From NCBI GenBank assembly GCA_035581425.1, contig DATJVP010000014.1, positions 1 through 14,621 on the forward strand: a DNA stretch of 14,621 nucleotides. The letters run 5' to 3'. Source of the DNA: DASZHJ01 sp035581425 (lineage in GTDB: Bacteria; Pseudomonadota; Alphaproteobacteria; ATCC43930; CGMCC-115725). The position numbers and the translations under genes were made by a program. This document shows positions 1 to 6,625 of this stretch, piece by piece (positions within the stretch are counted from its first letter, which is position 1; each line of letters starts with the position of its first letter). Below the pieces are notes generated by a model. It did no database searches. It was given only the letters and a program-made list of their open reading frames with translations, and was not told where the DNA came from.

Positions 1-384
1 GAACGAGAGCGGCAGCAGCAGCAAAGCCGCGGCGCCCGCGAGGATGCCGAGGGGACCGTCGCCGATACCCCCGAGGATCCCCACCATGACGCGGTCGGCG
101 CTCAGCGGCACCAGCGCCAGATAGGCCGCGGCAAGCCCCACGGCCGTTCCGATCACCCGCGGCGACGGATGGCGATCGACGATCTCGCCGCCCGCGAAGT
201 AGCCGATGGTGAGCGCGAGGAGCACCGTCGAGATCAGCCCCGCCCATGTCCCGATCCCGCCCCCAAAGTAAGGATAGAGGTAGCGGCTGCCCAGCATCTC
301 GAAGCCCATGAGTACGCCCCCCACCACGAAGGCGTTGGCGTAGATCGAGAGGGCAAGGAGGCGCCGCGCTACTGGCCGGTCCAT
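1..384 (-). CDS. Multi-pass membrane protein, spermidine-synthase-associated N-terminal domain type (partial)
   Basis: The first 128 residues are visible; the gene continues beyond base 1. The ATG at 384 lies inside the end of the upstream spermidine-synthase-like gene (16-nt overlap, different frame). No clear ribosome site is seen, so translational coupling is likely. Hydrophobic segments lie at about residues 10-28, 46-64, 77-94 and from 112 to the edge. A GFEMLGSRYL stretch (27-36) resembles the E-x-x-x-x-R signature of the membrane domain found in proteins annotated as fused MFS/spermidine synthase. In those fusions the membrane part and the aminopropyltransferase-like part share one chain; here they appear as neighbouring genes. 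The membrane domain's function is not established in the family. Identification as a bacterial inner-membrane protein is firm; the family call is moderate. Confidence 0.7.
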   Translation of the reverse strand, partial: MDRPVARRLLALSIYANAFVVGGVLMGFEMLGSRYLYPYFGGGIGTWAGLISTVLLALTIGYFAGGEIVDRHPSPRVIGTAVGLAAAYLALVPLSADRVMVGILGGIGDGPLGILAGAAALLLLPLSF

Positions 385-1373
385 TTGCGGTTGTGCTGCT
401 CGATCGCCTTCAAGGTCTCGACGGGCGCGAAATCGTCGGTGAGCACCTTGGCATTGGGATCGACCGGCGACGAGCCCGGGACGAAGGGCTTGCGATAGGA
501 GAGCATGACCTGGAGATCGTAGCGCATTTGCAGTTCGGCCTGCCGCTTGCCCGCGACGGCGCTGAGCTCCTCCGTCCTCCGCGCAGGGCCGTCATAGGCG
601 ATGGTGACGACGTTTCCTTCGGCGAGATAGAAATCTACGTTGGGAAACACCGAGTGGATCGTGTTCACGGCGCTGTCGAAGAGCATGGTCGAGGGCTCGA
701 CGTTCTGCGCGACCACGCCGCCCTCGGCGAGATGATCGCGGACGAGCTGATAGAACTCCTTGGTCAGGAGATGGAACGGCACGAAGGGACCGCGATAGGC
801 GTCGATCAGGATGACGTCGTATTTCTCCTTGGACTCCGCGAGAAAGACGCGGCCGTCTTTGTTCACGACGTGGAAATTCGGCTCCTCGCGGATGCCGAAA
901 TACTTCTGCGCGAGCTCGAGAACCGCGGGATCGAGCTCGACCGAAGTCACGGGGACGTTCGGCAGGAAGCGATGCAGGTACCAGGAGGTGCGGCCGCCGC
1001 CGAAGCCGATCTCCAGGACGGACTTGATCTCGCGCGCGTAGACAAGGCTCTCCGTCATGAACTGCGTGTAAGCAACCGGGAGATCGCGATCGTCGCGCGT
1101 GTTGTAGACGCTCTCGGTGTAGATGGTCCGGTTGTAGCCGAACGTCATGCTGATGAAGTTGCCGTCCTTGTAGACGTAAATGTTGTTGTAGAGGGACTCC
1201 TTGGATTCAAGGAGCGTGCGGCTTCCCTGGGCGTCGGCGCCCGCCCCACCGAAGGCAGCCGCAGCGATCGCAAGGAGGAGCGCGAGCTCGAAGCGGCGGC
1301 CCGCGTTCCTGCTTTTCGGCCTCGCACTGTTGCGCTTTCCTTTGGCGGAGCCGTGCACGATCCGATGACGCAT
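369..1373 (-). CDS. Spermidine-synthase-like (aminopropyltransferase-fold) protein with N-terminal signal sequence
   Basis: 334 residues. A basic N-terminus (1-27) leads into a hydrophobic stretch at 28-45 and an ADA|Q site near 48, which reads as a signal peptide or membrane anchor placing the rest outside the cytoplasm. The body has the class I SAM/dcSAM Rossmann pattern: VLEIGFGGG (119-127), the acidic end of beta-2 in SVELDP (144-149), KDGRVFL (172-178) and DVILIDAY (186-193). LTDDFAPVE (311-319) near the C-terminus is typical of spermidine-synthase-like membrane fusions. True spermidine synthases have a GGGDG loop and an Asp catalytic base followed by S-D-P; here the loop is GFGGGR and the second motif DAYRG, so polyamine synthesis cannot be assumed. 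It overlaps the downstream membrane gene by 16 nt and probably works with it. The biochemical role is unknown. Confidence 0.8.
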   Translation of the reverse strand: MRHRIVHGSAKGKRNSARPKSRNAGRRFELALLLAIAAAAFGGAGADAQGSRTLLESKESLYNNIYVYKDGNFISMTFGYNRTIYTESVYNTRDDRDLPVAYTQFMTESLVYAREIKSVLEIGFGGGRTSWYLHRFLPNVPVTSVELDPAVLELAQKYFGIREEPNFHVVNKDGRVFLAESKEKYDVILIDAYRGPFVPFHLLTKEFYQLVRDHLAEGGVVAQNVEPSTMLFDSAVNTIHSVFPNVDFYLAEGNVVTIAYDGPARRTEELSAVAGKRQAELQMRYDLQVMLSYRKPFVPGSSPVDPNAKVLTDDFAPVETLKAIEQHNRKWTGQ

Positions 1374-1556
1374 CTAAGTGCCTTGCAGCAGGGGTGCCAG
1401 TGATGCCCCGCAAGCTGCGGCGAATGGCTCGGCAGGCATTGGGCGCGGGGAGACTACTGGGCATCGCCACCGCGTTCAAGGCCGCTCTTGCCCCAGGTTT
1501 CCTCGCACCGCGAGGTCTGCTAGTGCTGAGCCCGGACAGCGATCGCGAGGCGCGGC
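1374..1556. promoter_or_regulatory. Divergent intergenic region with a small hairpin
   Basis: This 183-nt gap separates the divergent spermidine-synthase-like gene and trans-sulfuration gene, so it must carry promoters for both. I see no convincing -35/-10 pair on either strand. A perfect inverted repeat CCTCGC-acc-GCGAGG occupies 1501-1515, about 40 nt upstream of the trans-sulfuration start, and could be an operator or leader hairpin. GAGG at 1547-1550 is the likely ribosome site for the gene starting at 1557. The open frame running through this gap is simply the upstream extension of the AlaX frame. Confidence 0.3.
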
Positions 1557-2702
1557 ATGAGCGAGACGAAATCCTGGACCCCTGCCACCCTCACGGCACA
1601 GGGGCTCGGCTGGGTCGACGAAGAAAGCAAGGAGGTGATCCCGCCGATCCACCTCACGACCACCTATATCCGCGATCCCGACAACCAGTACCGGACGGGC
1701 CGCAGCTACGGCCGTCCGCACAACGCGACGCACGAGGTGCCGGAAGCGCTGTTGGCGCGGCTCGAAGGCGGCGCCGGAGCGATGCTGTTCTCCTCGGGGA
1801 TGGCGGCGGCGACAGCGGTCTTCCTCGCGCTGCAGCCCGGCGATCACGCGGTGGTGCCGAGGATAATGTATTGGGGCCTGCGCAATTGGCTCATGGGATT
1901 TGCGACCGCCTGGGGGCTCAAGATCGAGCTCGTCGATACCAGCGATCTCGACGCGATCCGCGGAGCGATCCGTCCGGGCAAGACCAAGCTGCTCTGGCTC
2001 GAGAGTCCCGCCAATCCCACTTGGGCGATCACCGACATCGCCGGGGCGGCGGCATTGGCGCATGCGGCGGGCGCCTTCGTCGCGATCGATGCGACCGTGA
2101 GCGCCGCGGTCCTCACGCAGCCGATCGCGCTGGGCGCCGATCTCGTCATGCATTCCGCGACGAAGTACCTCAACGGCCACACGGACGTGGTCGCGGGCGC
2201 GCTCGTGACGGCGCGGAAGGACGGATTCTGGGAGCGCGTCACCGGCATCCGCAAGGACATCGGCGCGATCCTCGGGCCGTTCGAGGCATGGCTGCTGCTG
2301 CGGGGCATGCGCACGCTTCACATCCGGGTCGAGCGCGCCTGCCGCTCCGCGCAGGTGATCGCCGAGCGCTTTGCGAGCGATCCGCGCGTTGCGACGGTGC
2401 TCTACCCCGGCCTTTCCTCGCATCCCGGCCACGCCATCGCGGCGCGGCAGATGCGCGGCGGTTTCGGTGGAATGCTGAGCATCCGGGTCGCGCGCGGCGA
2501 GATGGCCGCGATCGGAGCGGCAGCGCGCGTGCAGCTCTGGAAGCGCGCGACCTCCCTCGGCGGCGTCGAGAGTCTGATCGAACACCGCGCCTCGATCGAG
2601 GGAGCGGGCACTCCAGTGCCCGCCGATCTGCTGCGCCTCTCGGTCGGGATCGAGGATCCCCAGGACCTCATCGCCGATCTCGACCAGGCGCTTGGAAACT
2701 GA
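1557..2702 (+). CDS. PLP-dependent trans-sulfuration enzyme (cystathionine gamma-synthase/lyase family)
   Basis: 381 residues, normal for the Cys/Met-metabolism PLP family of cytoplasmic tetramers that make or cleave cystathionine and related thioethers. The PLP lysine is K203 in SATKYLNGH (200-208). D178 in AIDAT is the aspartate that pairs with the pyridine nitrogen. FSSGMAA (78-84) forms the phosphate-binding turn, with YGR at 51-53 from the neighbouring subunit. SLGGVESL (333-340) resembles gamma-synthase and gamma-lyase enzymes rather than beta-lyases (usually SWGGYESL), and R360 likely binds the substrate carboxylate. Unusual points are DAT where most members have DNT, and YWG at 105-107 where YGGT is common. 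The start is supported by GAGG 6 nt upstream. The AlaX-like gene follows after 8 nt. Exact substrate is not decidable; older annotation would say MetB or MetC. Confidence 0.85.
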   Translation: MSETKSWTPATLTAQGLGWVDEESKEVIPPIHLTTTYIRDPDNQYRTGRSYGRPHNATHEVPEALLARLEGGAGAMLFSSGMAAATAVFLALQPGDHAVVPRIMYWGLRNWLMGFATAWGLKIELVDTSDLDAIRGAIRPGKTKLLWLESPANPTWAITDIAGAAALAHAAGAFVAIDATVSAAVLTQPIALGADLVMHSATKYLNGHTDVVAGALVTARKDGFWERVTGIRKDIGAILGPFEAWLLLRGMRTLHIRVERACRSAQVIAERFASDPRVATVLYPGLSSHPGHAIAARQMRGGFGGMLSIRVARGEMAAIGAAARVQLWKRATSLGGVESLIEHRASIEGAGTPVPADLLRLSVGIEDPQDLIADLDQALGN

Positions 2703-2710
2703 CGGCCGCG

Positions 2711-3379
2711 ATGACGCACAAAGTCTTCTGGGAGGACCCCTACCGCGCCGCGCTGGAGACGCGGGTCGCGAGGGTTTCGGGGCACGACCTTTTGCTCGAA
2801 GCCACGATCTTCTTCGCACTCTCCGGCGGCCAAGAAAGCGATCGCGGCACCATCGGCTTGCACGAGGTGCTGGAGGCCCGCAAGGAGGGTCCAGAGATCG
2901 TCTACTCGCTTGCTGGCGGCCACGGGCTTCGGCCCGGCGACGCCGTCCGCGTGGCGATCGATTGGGAGCGGCGTTATCGGCTAATGCGGCTTCATTTCGC
3001 GGCGGAGATCGTGCTGGAGCTCGCCTATGCCCGCCTCGGGACCGGGACCAAGATCGGCGCGCACATCGCTCAGGACAAAGCTCGCATCGATTTCCAATGG
3101 GCGGAGCCGGTGACGCCTCTCCTCCCCTCCCTGCGCGAGGAGGCTATGGCCGTGGTGGCCGCGGATGCCGGAATCGTCAGCGCCTACAGCGATGCCGCGA
3201 GCGAGCGCCGCTACTGGGAGATCCCGGGCTTCGCGCGCGTCCCCTGCGGCGGCACCCATCTGCGCCGCACCGGCGAGATCGGCGCAATCGAGCTCAAGCG
3301 CAGGAATATCGGCAAGGGCAAGGAGCGCATCGAGATCTTCGTCGACGACCGTCCGCCGCCACCGCCGAGCGACGCCTAG
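2711..3379 (+). CDS. AlaX-like trans-acting alanyl-tRNA editing protein
   Basis: 222 residues resembling the editing domain of alanyl-tRNA synthetase, which hydrolyses Ser- or Gly-tRNA(Ala). FFALSGGQESDRG (34-46) matches the glycine-rich motif (usually EGGGQPSDxG). PCGGTHLRRTGEIG (178-191) carries the C-x-x-x-H metal motif (C179, H183). The first motif, normally H-x-x-x-H, reads HFAAE (H95, E99), so one zinc ligand is altered; zinc binding through Glu, or changed activity, are both possible. The ATG at 2711 is chosen because the AlaX homology begins right there; the open frame upstream overlaps the trans-sulfuration gene and is not coding. The ribosome site is weak, so coupling to the gene ending 8 nt upstream is likely. 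It ends in a proline run (215-219). Its stop overlaps that of the convergent dioxygenase gene. Confidence 0.82.
   Translation: MTHKVFWEDPYRAALETRVARVSGHDLLLEATIFFALSGGQESDRGTIGLHEVLEARKEGPEIVYSLAGGHGLRPGDAVRVAIDWERRYRLMRLHFAAEIVLELAYARLGTGTKIGAHIAQDKARIDFQWAEPVTPLLPSLREEAMAVVAADAGIVSAYSDAASERRYWEIPGFARVPCGGTHLRRTGEIGAIELKRRNIGKGKERIEIFVDDRPPPPPSDA
3376..3379. other. Shared CTAG: stop codons of two convergent genes overlap
   Basis: The plus-strand AlaX-like gene stops with TAG at 3377-3379 and the minus-strand dioxygenase stops with TAG read from 3378-3376. The palindrome CTAG therefore ends both genes, leaving no room for an intergenic terminator. Transcripts from the two strands must overlap unless termination occurs inside coding sequence. 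Confidence 0.9.
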
Positions 3380-4272
3380 GCCGCAGAGCCCCGCGCCGAC
3401 GCCGCGCGCTCCACGGTGTTGATCTCGTCGGAGACCGTCGTGCGGTGCATGTCGCGGCGGTATTTGACCTCGTCATAGGGTCGGCCCCGATGCATGGTGC
3501 AGCGGTCATCCCACATCACGAGATCGCCGACCCTCCAGCGGTGGCTGTAGACGAATTGCGGCTCGGTCGCGAAGGCGATGAGGTCCTCGACGAGCTTTCG
3601 CCCTTCCTCGACCGGCCAGCCCACGACATGGGAGGCATGCGCCGCGAGATAGAGCGTCATCCGGCCCGAGCCCGGATGGCGTCGCACCAGCACCTGCCGT
3701 ACCGGCGGGAGGTCGGTGTGGATCTCCCTGGCGAATCCGGCAAAGCCGATCTGACTGCGCGAGCGGTAGATGCTGTGCTCGACGACGAGCCCGGCGAGGA
3801 GGCTCTTGCGCTCCTCCGGCAGTGCATCGTAGGCCGCGCGCAAGTCCGCGAATTCGGTCTCGCCCCCCGTCGGCGGAATTTCCCGCGCGGAGAGCAGCGA
3901 GCAACGCGCGGGTACATGCTTGAAGGAGCTGTCGGTATGCCAGAGCTGGTTTCCCAGGCTGAAGTAGCGCCGGGGACTGTCGAGCGGCTGGATGTTGCCC
4001 TCGGTGTCGATATTGGAGATGTCCGCGATCTCCGCACGGAGCCTTAGCTTGTTGCCGGCATAGCTCGGATTGGTCTCGAGCGGACCGAAGCGCCGGCTGA
4101 ACTCCATCTGCTGCTCGTCCGACAGTGGCTGCTCCGGGAAGACGAGCACGGCGTATTCGTTGAAGGCTGCCTCCACCTGCGCAAAGACCTCCTGCGAGAG
4201 GGGCTCGCGCAAATCGACGCCGCGTATCTCGGCAGCGAAGATCGGATGCAGCGGACGGATTGCGATCGCCAT
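3376..4272 (-). CDS. TauD/TfdA-family Fe(II)/2-oxoglutarate-dependent dioxygenase
   Basis: 298 residues, close to the usual 280-300 of this family of cytoplasmic oxygenases, which couple 2-oxoglutarate decarboxylation to substrate hydroxylation (taurine, 2,4-D, sulfonates and others). The iron ligands are visible as H112 and D114 in LWHTDSSF (110-117) and H261 in CTMHRGRP (258-265). R277 in RRDMHRTT (272-279) is the likely 2-oxoglutarate-binding arginine. The N-terminal VDLREPLS (19-26) and AVLVFPEQPLS (41-51) are also family-typical. The ATG at 4272 is preferred over in-frame starts further upstream because family homology begins here and GGGAG lies 9 nt upstream. The overall pattern is nearer TfdA-like members than strict taurine dioxygenase, but no sulfonate transporter lies nearby, so the substrate is unknown. 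The ORF converges on the AlaX-like gene. Confidence 0.88.
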   Translation of the reverse strand: MAIAIRPLHPIFAAEIRGVDLREPLSQEVFAQVEAAFNEYAVLVFPEQPLSDEQQMEFSRRFGPLETNPSYAGNKLRLRAEIADISNIDTEGNIQPLDSPRRYFSLGNQLWHTDSSFKHVPARCSLLSAREIPPTGGETEFADLRAAYDALPEERKSLLAGLVVEHSIYRSRSQIGFAGFAREIHTDLPPVRQVLVRRHPGSGRMTLYLAAHASHVVGWPVEEGRKLVEDLIAFATEPQFVYSHRWRVGDLVMWDDRCTMHRGRPYDEVKYRRDMHRTTVSDEINTVERAASARGSAA

Positions 4273-4303
4273 GCCTTCATGCTCCCGGTGCCAAGGCACG
4301 CCT

Positions 4304-4333
4304 AGTATGCGGCCGGAGGTCTGAATTTCGCAA
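4304..4333 (-). promoter_or_regulatory. Candidate sigma-70-type promoter for the dioxygenase gene
   Basis: Read on the minus strand, TTGCGA (4333-4328) and CATACT (4309-4304) each match 4 of 6 consensus bases and are separated by 18 nt. They sit 32 nt upstream of the dioxygenase start codon. The GC hairpin at 4336-4354 lies just upstream of the -35 box. This is pattern matching only. Confidence 0.33.
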
Positions 4334-4335
4334 TC

Positions 4336-4354
4336 GCCCGCCCCCAGGGCGGGC
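4336..4354. repeat. Perfect 8-bp GC inverted repeat in a divergent promoter region
   Basis: GCCCGCCC (4336-4343) and GGGCGGGC (4347-4354) are perfect inverted copies separated by CCA. Flanking CAATC and CGAATTG extend the pairing imperfectly with bulges. There is no T-tract on either side, so it is not a standard intrinsic terminator. Its place between two divergent genes suits an operator or a boundary element. Confidence 0.6.
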
Positions 4355-4376
4355 CGAATTGAACGCGGCGGCGGCG

Positions 4377-4382
4377 CATAAT
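4377..4382 (+). promoter_or_regulatory. Candidate -10 box for the SLOG-membrane protein gene
   Basis: CATAAT matches 5 of 6 bases of the -10 consensus and is the only clear AT-rich hexamer in this GC-rich gap. It would give a leader of roughly 35 nt before the ATG at 4425. No good -35 hexamer sits at 16-18 nt spacing; TTGAAC at 4359-4364 is too close. A weak or activator-dependent promoter is possible. Confidence 0.3.
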
Positions 4383-4424
4383 ACGGTGCCAGAAAGCGCG
4401 TCAGGGACCGGAAGGGGCTCTTCC

Positions 4425-6536
4425 ATGAGCGGTCGAGTGCTTGCACCTATCGTCATCGGCATCACCGGAAAGCGCGACCTGGACGGGCGCGAGGAAGCCG
4501 TCCGCGGGGCGATTGGACGTCTCCTCCGACGCCTCGACGATCGCTATCCCAGCAGTCCCAAGATCCTGCTGAGCGCGCTCGCGGAGGGCGCCGATACCAT
4601 CGCGGCGGAGGAAGCGCTCGCGCGGAAGGATTGGCAGGTGGTGGCGTCGCTGCCGCTTCCGCTCGACCTCTATGCCGAGGATTTCAGCGCGGAGGGCGAG
4701 GCCCGGCTCCGAGGATTGGCTGCGGATCCGCGCGTGAAGTCGATGGAGCTGCCCCTCCTGCGCGCTCCCGCCAGCGGCGCGGAGCTCGACCGTGCGGCGC
4801 TTCGTCGGCGCGAGGGCGTTCCCAATCCGCTCCGGACCGAGCACTACGAGCAGGTTGGCCTCTTCATCGCGGACCGTTCGACCATCTTGATCGCGGTCAT
4901 GCCCGCGGGCGAGAAGCCCGACCGCGTCGGCGGCACCGCGCGTATCGTGCACTATCGGCTGAACGGCCCATTCGACGAGACCTCCCGCAACGTGCTAGGG
5001 CGGAGCCGGATCCTGCGACCGCCGGAGCTTCTCGACACGACGCGGAGCGGTCCGGTCTGGCTTGTCGATCCCGCGTCAGCGGGTACGCTTGGCGACTTTC
5101 CCGCGAGCGCGCTGCTCCCGCCGGAGCGGACGGTCGGCTGGCCCCGTACCCCGAGCCGGCTCCTCGCGGCAAGCGTCGCACTCGTCGACCGCCTGAACCG
5201 CTTCAATCGGCGGATCCTCGCAATCTCTGAGGAGCGTTGGCAGGCAAGCATCGTCCGCCGCGCCGGTCCGGATACCGGCGACGCGACGGCGATGCTGAAA
5301 TATCTGCGTCTTGCGATGTCGACGATACAGAGCAACGCCAATCGATGGCGCAAGCGCTCGGTCGTGGCACTCGCTTGGCTTTTCTGGCTGGCGGCAATGA
5401 TGGTGGAGCTGCGGGAAGGCTTCTGGATCTTCCGCACGCTCTGGTGGAGTTGCTACCTCCTCTTCGGCGTGGTCGCCGTCGTCATCTATTGGATCGCGGC
5501 GCGGGGCTTCTGGCAGCAGATCTCCGAGGACTACCGCGCTGTCGCCGAAGCCCTGCGGGTCCAGGTCGCGTGGTGGGAGTCCGGCTTGCAAGGGCCCGAG
5601 CATCGGGTCGATCGCATGTTCCTCTGTGGAAGTTCCGGTGCGCTCGCGCTGGTGCGCGCGGCAGTGCGGCAATGCGTCGACGCGGCGCTTCTGCTGCGCG
5701 ATCCGCAGCCGGCGTCCGAGCACTCGCACCGGACCTGGATCGACGATCAGATCCGGTTTTTCAACGCGAGGATATCGGCGCGGCGAAAGTACCTCCTCGC
5801 GGCCGATACCAGCACTTGGATCCTCTTCCTCGGCGCCTTGGGTGCTGCAGCTTTCGTGACGCTCAGTCCTTTTGCGCCGGGCATACTCGAGGCCTATTTC
5901 GGGAGGCTCGACGCTTGGTGGCATCATCTGCCCAAAGGCACGATTTTTTTCGCGACGTTCCTGGTTGTCGCGCTCGTGACGCTCGGTGGCATTGGGCTGC
6001 AGGTCAGCGGCGTCCTCCGGCGGATAGAGCATCATCATCCCGCGGTGCAGTTGATCTCGCTTCTGGTGGTCGTGCTGATGGGCATGACCTTCGCGGCGAG
6101 CCTCTACGACCTCGCGGCGTTTTTTCTCGACCACGGCATATTCGTGGGCGTCACCAGCGATCCGCTCCTCAAAGTGCTAAGCGAGGAGTACTGCCCACCC
6201 TCCTCCGAAGTGACCGCGGCCTCGACGCCGTTCATCCAGCTCGGCCAAGCCTTCGCCGAGCTCGTCGCAGTGGTTCCCGCGGCCATCGCCGGCGCCATCC
6301 GGTACGTCGCCGAGAAGTTCTCCTGGGAGGCGGAGCTGCATGGCTATGAGGATACCTTGGCGACCTTCCGCCGCGCGAGGACCGAGCTTTCCGCGGTCGA
6401 GACCGAGCGCGTCAGCACGGAGACGAAGGCGTCGCGCCGGCGCGACCTCCTGGTGGCACTCGGAAAGGAGGCGCTTGAGGAGAGCGAGGCCTGGATTCGC
6501 GCCCACCGGGAGCGGTTGATCGAGCCTGTCGTCTAG
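4425..6536 (+). CDS. SLOG-like nucleotide-binding domain fused to a multi-TM (SLATT-like) predicted effector
   Basis: 703 residues; no named family recognised with certainty. The first ~190 residues look like a Rossmannoid SLOG-type (DprA/LOG-related) ligand-sensing domain: IGITGKRDL (11-19), LLSALAEGAD (48-57), GLFIADRSTILIAV (145-158) and the glycine motif VGGTARIVHY (168-177). A linker is followed by hydrophobic helices at about 313-328 and 337-358, then ISEDYRAVAEALRVQ (366-380), TWIDDQIRFFNARI (437-450), and further helices near 463-480, 504-525 and 540-563. A charged helical tail (633-695) resembles the soluble helices of SLATT/S-4TM proteins. In that literature such fusions are predicted to sense a nucleotide signal and perturb the membrane, often beside SMODS or TIR genes; none is seen here. 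The start is set by AAGGGG 7 nt upstream. Function, and any defence role, is inferred. Confidence 0.72.
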   Translation: MSGRVLAPIVIGITGKRDLDGREEAVRGAIGRLLRRLDDRYPSSPKILLSALAEGADTIAAEEALARKDWQVVASLPLPLDLYAEDFSAEGEARLRGLAADPRVKSMELPLLRAPASGAELDRAALRRREGVPNPLRTEHYEQVGLFIADRSTILIAVMPAGEKPDRVGGTARIVHYRLNGPFDETSRNVLGRSRILRPPELLDTTRSGPVWLVDPASAGTLGDFPASALLPPERTVGWPRTPSRLLAASVALVDRLNRFNRRILAISEERWQASIVRRAGPDTGDATAMLKYLRLAMSTIQSNANRWRKRSVVALAWLFWLAAMMVELREGFWIFRTLWWSCYLLFGVVAVVIYWIAARGFWQQISEDYRAVAEALRVQVAWWESGLQGPEHRVDRMFLCGSSGALALVRAAVRQCVDAALLLRDPQPASEHSHRTWIDDQIRFFNARISARRKYLLAADTSTWILFLGALGAAAFVTLSPFAPGILEAYFGRLDAWWHHLPKGTIFFATFLVVALVTLGGIGLQVSGVLRRIEHHHPAVQLISLLVVVLMGMTFAASLYDLAAFFLDHGIFVGVTSDPLLKVLSEEYCPPSSEVTAASTPFIQLGQAFAELVAVVPAAIAGAIRYVAEKFSWEAELHGYEDTLATFRRARTELSAVETERVSTETKASRRRDLLVALGKEALEESEAWIRAHRERLIEPVV

Positions 6537-6573
6537 CCGCGCCGGCCGTCAGTTCGCTTGTCGCGCTCGGTGC

Positions 6574-6594
6574 CGCGCGCTAGCTTCGCGCGCG
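6574..6594. repeat. GC-rich hairpin between the SLOG-membrane gene and coxG
   Basis: CGCGCGC (6574-6580) and GCGCGCG (6588-6594) pair perfectly around the 7-nt loop TAGCTTC. This lies 38 nt after the stop of the upstream gene and about 30 nt before coxG. No T-run follows, so it is at best an atypical terminator or an RNA-processing hairpin. The rest of the 89-nt gap shows only the coxG ribosome site. Confidence 0.3.
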
Positions 6595-6625
6595 CCAGTC
6601 GCCCCATGCCGACAGGAGCCTACCG

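Noticed and set aside
393..1403. Plus-strand open frame covering the spermidine-synthase-like gene
   Set aside because: Antisense shadow; no recognisable motifs, while the minus-strand protein has a complete SAM-fold pattern.
1394..2710. Upstream extension of the AlaX frame through the trans-sulfuration gene
   Set aside because: The residues before the ATG at 2711 are Arg-rich out-of-frame translation of the PLP enzyme; AlaX homology begins at 2711.
1476..2819. Minus-strand open frame antisense to the trans-sulfuration gene
   Set aside because: Shadow of a well-supported PLP enzyme; low-complexity Arg/Ala/Asp content.
2692..4047. Plus-strand open frame bridging the AlaX-like gene and the dioxygenase region
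   Set aside because: Out of frame with AlaX and antisense to the dioxygenase, both of which carry clear catalytic motifs.
4260..4424. N-terminal extension of the SLOG-membrane protein
   Set aside because: It crosses the divergent promoter region and hairpin, and AAGGGG is correctly spaced before the ATG at 4425, where the domain begins.
5076..6134. Minus-strand open frame antisense to the SLOG-membrane gene
   Set aside because: Charged, low-complexity shadow; the plus frame has coherent membrane helices and motifs.
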